Shown here piece by piece: positions 28,276 to 35,382 of a stretch of 35,382 nt of DNA; the first letter of the stretch is position 1; every line of letters starts with the position of its first letter. A program made the translations under genes and the position numbers. Origin of the DNA: an uncultured Pelagibacteraceae bacterium (GTDB lineage Bacteria > Pseudomonadota > Alphaproteobacteria > Pelagibacterales > Pelagibacteraceae); assembly GCA_902566805.1 (NCBI GenBank), contig CACFKJ010000008.1, positions 1-35,382 on the forward strand, in the 5' to 3' direction. The notes beneath the pieces are model-generated. The model ran no database searches, had not been told where the DNA came from, and saw only the letters and a list, made by a program, of their open reading frames with translations.

Positions 28276-29301
28276 TTATAAACCAATACCTTTTCTGATT
28301 TTATCTGCAACATTAGAAGGTACCCACTTTGTCCATACATCTGGATAACGAACTAAAAACTCAATAGCCGCATCCGAACCTTTTGCTTGGTTATCAGCCA
28401 TATATACAAGCATTCCATTCATTACTTCACCTGGATAAGTTCTTTTCTCTACATACTTAGTAGGACCTTTTCCAGCTTTCTCTTTAAAGCTTTTTGTAAT
28501 TAATGAATTAACTTCTGATTTTGTCCAAGCAGTTGGTTTTGGATTTGCACATTCACCAGCTGGTTTCATTATACAGTTATCCCAGTTATCTCTTCCAGCA
28601 AACTCTACGCCGAATTCAACAGGAATTAATCCATATTTACCAACCATTGATGTAGGGTTCCAGTAGTAACCAAACCAAGGTTTACCTGAGTCTGATGCTT
28701 TAGAAATTGTACCATCTAGACCTGCAGCAGAACCTGGATCAATTAACTTCCAACCTTTTTTTTCCATTTCATAAGCTACAAATAAATTTGCATTTGCTAG
28801 CTGACATCCCCAACCTGCAGGACATCCAACAAAAGCTCCTTTTGACGGATCTTCTTTATCTGGAAATAAATCCGGTCTTTCCAAAATTTGAAGAGCTGTC
28901 ATACCTTTTAACTCAGGATGTTTTTCAATTGATCCTGGAGTTAACCACCAACCTTCACCTAAGCCAGTAATCGGAGCTCCATTTGCTACGAATATTCTTT
29001 TTTCTTTAACTGCTACTTTTAAAGGTTCGTATACAGCATTTGCCCATTGCTCAGGGTTCATGTCTGGAGTACCTTTATCATTCATAGAAGTAAAAGTCGG
29101 CATAGTAGCACCTGGAACAAGTTCTACTTCACAACCATAACCTTCCTCCAGAATAACTTTATCTACGTTAGCCATTAACTCGGCAGATGCCCAGTTTTGT
29201 TCAGCAATAACTAGACTTCCACAATTTGCATTTGCGACATTACTTAATGAAGTAAATCCCAATATTACAAGTGCAGAAATAAGTATTCTTTTTATTTTCA
29301 T
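28276..29301 (-). CDS. OpuAC/ProX-type quaternary ammonium (osmolyte) ABC substrate-binding protein
   Basis: Signal peptide (MKIKRILISALVILGFTSLSNVANA); CGSLVIAEQNWASAELMANVDKVILEEGYGCEVELVPGATMPTF; Trp/Tyr-rich EGWWLTPG and WFGYYWNPTSMVGKYGLIPVEFG, consistent with an aromatic cage. Confidence 0.92.
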   Translation of the reverse strand: MKIKRILISALVILGFTSLSNVANANCGSLVIAEQNWASAELMANVDKVILEEGYGCEVELVPGATMPTFTSMNDKGTPDMNPEQWANAVYEPLKVAVKEKRIFVANGAPITGLGEGWWLTPGSIEKHPELKGMTALQILERPDLFPDKEDPSKGAFVGCPAGWGCQLANANLFVAYEMEKKGWKLIDPGSAAGLDGTISKASDSGKPWFGYYWNPTSMVGKYGLIPVEFGVEFAGRDNWDNCIMKPAGECANPKPTAWTKSEVNSLITKSFKEKAGKGPTKYVEKRTYPGEVMNGMLVYMADNQAKGSDAAIEFLVRYPDVWTKWVPSNVADKIRKGIGL

Positions 29302-29591
29302 ATTTTCTCCATATTAAATTTAATAAAAAAGAAGAGAACATATTGAGTAAAAAAAAGCAAATGGAATACAATTATAGGTTGTGTGAATATTGTCTTTGCT
29401 AAGGAAAAAATTAATATGTAAAGTTAAACATGTTCATAATGACTAAAAAATTTATAAAAGAATATATAGTTATGGGTTATTCGAGGTTCGACCACATATA
29501 TTTAAATAGGTTTCATTATAGACTTCATTCAAACTATTTCCAGAAAATCTAATTAATTAAAATAAAAAATTAAATTAATTAAGGAGGAAAT

Positions 29592-30638
29592 ATGAAAAAA
29601 GATTTAATTACAAGACTTAACGAAGGACCTGTTCTTTTTGCTGAGGGATATTTATTTGCAATGGAAAGAAGAGGCTACCTATCAGCTGGAGCTTTTGTTC
29701 CTGAAGTTGTTTTAGAACATCCTGAAGTTGTTTCTCAATTACATAGAGAGTTTATAAGAGCTGGTTCAGAAATTGTACAAGCATTTACTTACTATGGTCA
29801 CAGAGAAAAATTACGTTTAATTGGTAAAGAAGAATTATTAGAACCTTTACAAAAAAATGCACTACAGATTGCTAAAGATGCAAGAGATGAATTTAAAGAT
29901 CTTGATTTATTAGTTTGTGGTGATGTTGCTAATACAAATATTTATGATCCAAATAATAAAAAAAGTCATTTGGAGTGCCAGAAAATGTATGAAGAACAAG
30001 TTGCTTGGGCAAAAGAAGCAGGTGTTGATTTTATAGTTGCTGAAACAATAAATTGGACAGAAGAAATGAAAATTGCTCTTAAAGCAATTAAAGACGAAGG
30101 ATTAATTGCTGTTACTAATTTTTCAATTAAAAAAGGTGATAAAACTAGAGAAGGTCATACTCCCGGCGATGCTTGTAAAATGATGGAAGATCTTGGAGCA
30201 GATGTAGTTGGTTTAAATTGTTATAGAGGACCAAAAATGACGATGAAGCTTTTACCAGAAATAAGAGAGAAAGTTTCATGTCATGTTGCTGCTTTACCAG
30301 TTCCATATAGAACTACAGAGGAACAACCAGGTTTTCTAAATCAAACCGATCATGGCTGCGATTGTATTCCTGGAGGTAATGCTTTTCCTGTTGCGCTAGA
30401 TAATTTATATTGCAATAGATTTGAAATGGCTGAGTTTGCAAAAGATTGTCAAAAACAAAATATTAACCTAATTGGAATTTGTTGTGGAGCTGAACCTCAC
30501 CATGTAAGAGAAATGTCAGTTGCTCTTGGAAGAAAACCAATCTCATACAAATATTATCCTGATATGAGTAGACATTGGCTTCATGGAAAAGATAAATCTT
30601 TTTTAGAATTAAATACTATGATGAAAGACAAATATTAA
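29592..30638 (+). CDS. bhmT: Betaine-homocysteine/homocysteine S-methyltransferase family protein
   Basis: VLFAEGYLFAMERRGYLSAGAFVPEVVLEHPEVV...HREFIRAGSEIVQAFTYYGHREKL; Zn-Cys motifs VVGLNCYRGP and LIGICCGAEPHHVREM; strong Shine-Dalgarno AAGGAGGAAAT upstream. Confidence 0.88.
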   Translation: MKKDLITRLNEGPVLFAEGYLFAMERRGYLSAGAFVPEVVLEHPEVVSQLHREFIRAGSEIVQAFTYYGHREKLRLIGKEELLEPLQKNALQIAKDARDEFKDLDLLVCGDVANTNIYDPNNKKSHLECQKMYEEQVAWAKEAGVDFIVAETINWTEEMKIALKAIKDEGLIAVTNFSIKKGDKTREGHTPGDACKMMEDLGADVVGLNCYRGPKMTMKLLPEIREKVSCHVAALPVPYRTTEEQPGFLNQTDHGCDCIPGGNAFPVALDNLYCNRFEMAEFAKDCQKQNINLIGICCGAEPHHVREMSVALGRKPISYKYYPDMSRHWLHGKDKSFLELNTMMKDKY

Positions 30639-33043
30639 TGGAAAAAAATGCCAAAGTGGTAATAATTGGTGGTGGTGTAGTTGGATGTTCTATTCTTTAC
30701 CATCTCTCTAAATTTGGATTAAAAGACTGCATTCTTCTTGAGAGGAATGAGTTGACTTCAGGATCTTCTTGGCATGCTGCTGGAAATGTTCATGTAATCT
30801 CTAATGATCCAAATATTTCTAGAATGATGGCTTATACAATTGGCCTCTACAAAGAAATAGAGAAAGAGTCAGGACATTCTTGTGGATTTAAACCAAGTGG
30901 AGGATTTTACTTAGCTTCAAATGATGTTTGGGCCGAATATCTTAAGAGAGAAAGGTCAAAAGCAAGATACATGGGATTAGATCAGGAATTTATTTCACTT
31001 GATGAAGTAAAAAAGAAAAACCCATTAATTGATCCTTCAAGATATCTTTTGGCATTATGGGATCCAATTGATGGAGAAGTTGATCCATCAGGAGTAACTT
31101 ATGCATTTGCAAAAGCAGCAAAAGTTCATGGTGGAAAATATTATACACATACAGTTGTTAAAGACACTAAACAAAAAGAAGATGGATCATGGAATGTTGT
31201 CACTGACAAAGGAAATATCAATGCAGAGATTGTAATTAATGCTGGTGGATTATGGGCAAGAGAAGTTGGTAACTTAGCTGGATTAAATTTACCTGTCCAA
31301 CCTATGGAACATCATTATTTAATTACAGAAGCTATTCCAGAAATTGAAGCTTTAGGTGACCAAAGACTTCCAATTGGAACTGATTTTGAAGGAAATATTT
31401 ATTTCAGACAAGAAGGAAAAGGTATGTTGCTTGGAACTTACGAACAAAAATCTACCCCATGGAAGGTCGATGGAACTCCAATGAATTTTGGACATGAATT
31501 ACTAGAACCTAAGCTTGATAATATACAAGATAGATTAGCAATTGGTTTTGAAAGAATGCCTGCGTTAGAAAAAGCTGGTATTAAAAATATAGTTAATGGA
31601 CCTTTCACTTTTGGTCCTGATGGAAGTCCCTTAATAGGACCTGTTCCTGGAATGAAAAATTATTGGGTAGCAGTTGGTGTAATGGCTGGTTTCTGCCAAG
31701 GTGGTGGAGTAGGAAAATGCATTGCTGAATGGATAATTGATGGAGAACCATCTATTGATGTTTGGGCAATGGATGTTGCAAGGTTTGGTGATTATGCATC
31801 TCCTCAATATGGAACAATAAAATCCTCTGAAAACTATGAAAGAAGATTTATTATGACTTTTCCTAACGAAACATTGCCAAAAGGAAGAAAACAAAAAACT
31901 ACAGCTTTATATGATCGCTTCATACAACAAGGAGCTGTAATGGGAGACTCTTTTGGACTAGAAAATGTTTTGTGGTTTGCAAAAAATAAAGAAGATGCTT
32001 ACGAAGAACCGACTATAAAAAGATCAAGGTCACACAATTATGTTTCTCAGGAAGTTATAAACGTTAGGGAAAATGTTGGCGCAATAGAAGTTGCAAATTT
32101 TTCTAAACATGAATTTAAAGGACCTGATGCTAGAAAATTTTTAGATTATATAATGGCAGGGAGAATACCTAAGCCTGGAAGAATTTCATTAAGCCCAATG
32201 CTCACATATAGAGGTAAACTTTATGGCGATCTTACTATTTCTTGTATAGATGAAAATGAATTTATGATTTTTGGATCTGGAGCAGCACAAGAAATGCATA
32301 GAAGATGGTTTGAAAGTCATATTAATAAATTTAATTTAAGTTATAAAAATCGTTCAGATGATTTTCATGGAATAGGTATTGCAGGACCAAAATCTAGAGA
32401 TTTACTTCAAAGATTAGTCAGAGAAGATGTTTCTAATGATAAGTTCAAGTTTAGAGATAGCAAAAGAATGTTTGTTGCTGGTGTGCCAGCTATAGTAAAC
32501 AGAATATCATTTACAGGGGAATTGGGTTATGAAATCTATGTAGCTCCACATTATCAAATTAAATTGTATGAAGAATTAATGAATGCTGGAAAAGAATTTA
32601 ATATCAAGCCTTTTGGATCAAGAGCGTTGATGTCTATGAGACTTGAAAAAAATTGGGGTGCATGGACATTAGATTATAGACCAGATTTTACGGCAAAAGA
32701 AACTGGATTAGATAAATTCATTAACTGGGATAAAGAATTCATAGGAAAAGAATCGGCTAAAAAAGACAATAGCCAAAGTAAACTAGTTCCTCTTATGGTA
32801 GAGACCAACGATATAGATGTTACTTACAATGAAGCGGTTTTAAAAGGTGATAAGAGTATAGGCTACGTTACATCCGGTGGTTTTGCACATTTTGTAAACA
32901 AGAGTGTTGCTTTTTCATATTTAAATACAAAAGAATTAAATTCTGAAAAAGGTATACAAGTAGAAATTAATGGAGACTTGTTTAATTGTTTAATAATCAA
33001 AGAACCACTTTATGATCCAAGTGGTCAGAAAATGAGAAGTTAA
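30638..33043 (+). CDS. Dimethylglycine dehydrogenase-like (DAO FAD domain + GcvT domain)
   Basis: VVIIGGGVVGCSILYHLSKFG, LTSGSSWHAAGNVH (covalent-flavin-type context), GPDGSPLIGPVPGMKNYWVAVG, C-terminal GIGIAGPKSRDLLQRLV, RISFTGELGYEIYV, FIGKESA; overlaps bhmT-like stop by 1 nt. Confidence 0.88.
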   Translation: MEKNAKVVIIGGGVVGCSILYHLSKFGLKDCILLERNELTSGSSWHAAGNVHVISNDPNISRMMAYTIGLYKEIEKESGHSCGFKPSGGFYLASNDVWAEYLKRERSKARYMGLDQEFISLDEVKKKNPLIDPSRYLLALWDPIDGEVDPSGVTYAFAKAAKVHGGKYYTHTVVKDTKQKEDGSWNVVTDKGNINAEIVINAGGLWAREVGNLAGLNLPVQPMEHHYLITEAIPEIEALGDQRLPIGTDFEGNIYFRQEGKGMLLGTYEQKSTPWKVDGTPMNFGHELLEPKLDNIQDRLAIGFERMPALEKAGIKNIVNGPFTFGPDGSPLIGPVPGMKNYWVAVGVMAGFCQGGGVGKCIAEWIIDGEPSIDVWAMDVARFGDYASPQYGTIKSSENYERRFIMTFPNETLPKGRKQKTTALYDRFIQQGAVMGDSFGLENVLWFAKNKEDAYEEPTIKRSRSHNYVSQEVINVRENVGAIEVANFSKHEFKGPDARKFLDYIMAGRIPKPGRISLSPMLTYRGKLYGDLTISCIDENEFMIFGSGAAQEMHRRWFESHINKFNLSYKNRSDDFHGIGIAGPKSRDLLQRLVREDVSNDKFKFRDSKRMFVAGVPAIVNRISFTGELGYEIYVAPHYQIKLYEELMNAGKEFNIKPFGSRALMSMRLEKNWGAWTLDYRPDFTAKETGLDKFINWDKEFIGKESAKKDNSQSKLVPLMVETNDIDVTYNEAVLKGDKSIGYVTSGGFAHFVNKSVAFSYLNTKELNSEKGIQVEINGDLFNCLIIKEPLYDPSGQKMRS

Positions 33044-33672
33044 TGGCTCAAAAAGATGTAGGTAACAAAGTACCTATCTATAAATTAAAAAAAACTGATG
33101 AAGTCATGAAGTATTATGACGAGTGGGGTGAGGGAAACAAGTATGATAAAGATATGGTTGATTGGAATTACACTGGTCCAAAAGAAACTACAGAAGTATT
33201 TATAAAATATTGTAAAGATAAAGATGCCAAAATATATGATGCTGGATGTGGCACAGGACTAGTCGGTGTAGAATTAAAAAAGTATGGGTTTAAAAATTTT
33301 TATGGAGCAGATCTTTCACAAAAACTTCTAGATTTAGTTCCAAAAGATCTTTATCAAAAATTAGATAAAGTTGATCTTAATAAATCAATTGAGGAAGAAG
33401 ACAACACATTTGATGCTATTATGTGTGTTGGAACATTTACTTTTGGACACGTAAAACCTCCAGCATTAGATGAGTTTATAAGAATAACAAAAAACAAAGG
33501 ATTAATTTGTTTTACTATTAACGAAGGAATTCACGAAGAATATGGATTTGACAAAAAAATAGAACAACTAAATAAAGATAATAAATGGAAAGAAGTTGAA
33601 TTTTTTAAGTCAAACTATATTGCAAGTAAAGATGTAAATGCTTGGCTGGGTTTATACGAAGTAATTAAATAA
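33043..33672 (+). CDS. Class I SAM-dependent methyltransferase
   Basis: AKIYDAGCGTGLVGVELKKYGFKNFYGADLSQKLLDLV SAM-binding motif I; FDAIMCVGTFTFGHVKPPALDEFIRITKNKGLICFTI. Confidence 0.85.
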   Translation: MAQKDVGNKVPIYKLKKTDEVMKYYDEWGEGNKYDKDMVDWNYTGPKETTEVFIKYCKDKDAKIYDAGCGTGLVGVELKKYGFKNFYGADLSQKLLDLVPKDLYQKLDKVDLNKSIEEEDNTFDAIMCVGTFTFGHVKPPALDEFIRITKNKGLICFTINEGIHEEYGFDKKIEQLNKDNKWKEVEFFKSNYIASKDVNAWLGLYEVIK

Positions 33673-34847
33673 TGTCTGAAATTTACAATATAATTAATAA
33701 AAAAAAATTAGATGTTGTAAGTGCACCAATCGAAAAATCTCATGGACTTCCAAACGAATGCTACACAAGCGATCAATATACTAAAATAGAAAGAAAAAAA
33801 TTATTTGAAGATAAGTGGGTAGTTATTGGTGTGGCAAGTTCTTTTCCAAATAAAGGTGATGCCAAACCTTTTGATCTTTTGGGTATTCCAATTATGATTT
33901 TAAGAGATAAACAAAATAATATTAGAGTATTTCATAATGTTTGTAGCCACCGTGGATATAAAATTTTGCAAGAAAGCTGCAAAATTAAAAATCTTATACG
34001 CTGCCCTTACCATTCATGGTCTTATGATACTTCAGGAAAACTAGTTGCCACACCACATATAGGTGGAATGAATAAACACACTTCAAGTAAATTCAACAAA
34101 GAAGAAAGTGGTTTAAAGGAAATTAGATCATATGTATGGCTTGATATGATTTTTATAAATCTTAGTGAAAACGAATTACCTTTTGAAAAATATATTAAAC
34201 CTTTAAGTGATAGATGGGAAAAATTTTGGCCAACAAAAGATAGAGAATTAATGGTTTATTCTAATGATTATGGATACTTTAATTTAAATGCAAAATGTAA
34301 TTGGAAATTTGCTATTGAGAATTATTGTGAAAGCTATCATTTACCTTGGGTGCATCCTGGATTAAATTCATATTCTAAAATAAGTGATCATTATCATATT
34401 CAAGGTCTACCTAACCGTTTTGCAGGACAGGGTACTAGAGTTTATAATCCAAAGTTTAAAGGAAAAGAGAAATTTCCATGCTTTCCTAATTGGCCAAAAA
34501 ATAAAGAACATATTGCTGAATATGTAGCATTATTTCCCAATGTTATGCTTGGTATTCATAAAGATCATTTTTATGCATATTGGCTTGAACCTGTAGATTA
34601 TAAGTTTACTAAAGAACACATGGAAATTTATTATGTAGGAGAAAAAGCTGCCAATTCAAAAAAATTTAAAAAATTAAGAAAACAAAACTACAAATTGTGG
34701 AAAGATATCCAAAGAGAAGATGTTGGAATTATTGAAGGAATGCAAGAAGGAAGAAGCTCACCTTCATATAATGGTGGAAATTTTTCACCAGTAATGGATA
34801 ATCCAACACATCACTTCCATAAATGGGTAGCAACTAATATAGTTTAA
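33672..34847 (+). CDS. Rieske [2Fe-2S] aromatic-ring-hydroxylating-type oxygenase alpha subunit (choline/glycine-betaine monooxygenase-like)
   Basis: Rieske ligands CSH-X17-CPYH (VCSHRGYKILQESCKIKNLIRCPYHSWSYD); mononuclear-Fe region CNWKFAIENYCESYHLPWVHPGL. Confidence 0.9.
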   Translation: MSEIYNIINKKKLDVVSAPIEKSHGLPNECYTSDQYTKIERKKLFEDKWVVIGVASSFPNKGDAKPFDLLGIPIMILRDKQNNIRVFHNVCSHRGYKILQESCKIKNLIRCPYHSWSYDTSGKLVATPHIGGMNKHTSSKFNKEESGLKEIRSYVWLDMIFINLSENELPFEKYIKPLSDRWEKFWPTKDRELMVYSNDYGYFNLNAKCNWKFAIENYCESYHLPWVHPGLNSYSKISDHYHIQGLPNRFAGQGTRVYNPKFKGKEKFPCFPNWPKNKEHIAEYVALFPNVMLGIHKDHFYAYWLEPVDYKFTKEHMEIYYVGEKAANSKKFKKLRKQNYKLWKDIQREDVGIIEGMQEGRSSPSYNGGNFSPVMDNPTHHFHKWVATNIV

Positions 34848-34849
34848 TT

Positions 34850-35382
34850 ATGAAATTTAATAGAAAAATTGCACCTAACACAAAATCAAAAGTAAATTTT
34901 ATTACCAAAAAAAGATTACATGAGGACGAAATTAACTTTGATAAATTAAGATCTTACAGGCTTGATAGAGTAAAAAAAGAATTAGTAAAAAATAATTTAG
35001 AAGCTTGCATCTTATTCGATCCAGTAAACATTAGGTACGCTTTAGATACTGTGAACATGAGTGTTTACAATATGCATAATTTAACAAGGTATTGTTTTGT
35101 ACCAGTTGATGGACCAACAATTTTATATGAATATTTCAATTGTGAGATTTTATCTAAGCATTTGGATTTAATAGATGAAATTAGACCATCAATAACATGG
35201 GATTATTTCAGCAACGGAGACCAAGCAAGTTCTCAGCTTAAAAAATGGGTAAATGAAATAAAAGATTTATCTAATAATTATTTTAGAAGTAAAAAAGTAG
35301 CAATTGATGTTATCAATGGACCAGCAGTCACTGCTTTAAATAAGTTAGGAATTGAAGTAGTTGATGCAAAATTAATTTTAGA
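34850..35382 (+). CDS. M24/creatinase (Xaa-Pro aminopeptidase/DddP-like) family protein, truncated by window end
   Basis: ATG at 34850 open to window end: MKFNRKIAPNTKSKVNFITKKRLHEDEINFDKLRSYRLDRVKKELVKNNLEACILFDPVNIRYALDTVNMSVYNMHNLTRYCFVPVDGPTILYEYFNCEILSKHLDLIDEIRPSITWDYF...; creatinase N-domain pattern. Catalytic domain not in window. Confidence 0.75.
   Translation, partial: MKFNRKIAPNTKSKVNFITKKRLHEDEINFDKLRSYRLDRVKKELVKNNLEACILFDPVNIRYALDTVNMSVYNMHNLTRYCFVPVDGPTILYEYFNCEILSKHLDLIDEIRPSITWDYFSNGDQASSQLKKWVNEIKDLSNNYFRSKKVAIDVINGPAVTALNKLGIEVVDAKLIL

Noticed and set aside
29370-29420. ACAAT...ATTGT...GCTAAGG...AAAA string vaguely reminiscent of a SAM-II/SAM-V core
   Set aside because: P1 would be only 5 bp and no convincing pseudoknot partner was found; kept only as a prompt for covariance-model testing.
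29477-29492. GGTTCGACC motif resembling a tRNA T-arm upstream of the bhmT-like gene
   Set aside because: No matching acceptor, D-arm or anticodon arms could be placed around it; most likely coincidence.
1-35382. CRISPR arrays, transposons, integrases, rRNA or tRNA genes
   Set aside because: No regularly spaced direct repeats, transposase-like ORFs or recognisable structural RNA genes were seen; nearly all sequence is accounted for by CDS, with short gaps.

Overview
This is a low-GC, very gene-dense window. Protein content and sub-10-nt gene spacing suggest a SAR11/Pelagibacterales-like marine alphaproteobacterium (inference). It reads as an island for uptake and demethylation of methylated osmolytes and one-carbon (C1) flow. 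Main content, left to right: MORN-repeat protein; quaternary-amine/TMAO-type ABC ATPase plus a double-length permease; glycerol kinase and a GpsA-like dehydrogenase; trimethylamine monooxygenase-like FMO (-); Fe-dependent ADH; class I glutamine amidotransferase-like protein; formate-THF ligase (-); heterotetrameric sarcosine oxidase soxBDAG; GNAT (-), SRAP, MBL hydrolase (-), purK and purE (-). Then comes a tightly overlapping four-gene operon: an atypical M19 'dipeptidase' lacking the canonical N-terminal HxD, a 553-aa unknown, a DUF3726-like protein, and a 56-aa Cys-pair protein absent from the ORF track. Next is a minus-strand unit of OpuAC-type binding protein, permease, compact MetF-like protein and GcvT/DmdA-like demethylase. 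The window ends with a plus-strand operon: BHMT-like, dimethylglycine dehydrogenase-like, SAM methyltransferase, Rieske oxygenase and a truncated M24/creatinase/DddP-like gene. The best candidates for undescribed biology are (i) the transporter + MetF-like + GcvT-like unit, which looks like a self-contained THF-dependent demethylation module of unknown substrate, (ii) the M19-like/553 aa/DUF3726/Cys-pair operon, and (iii) the BHMT-DMGDH-MTase-Rieske-M24 operon. No rRNA, tRNA, CRISPR array or transposase was recognised. All product calls come from reading motifs and recalled family resemblance; no database search was run.
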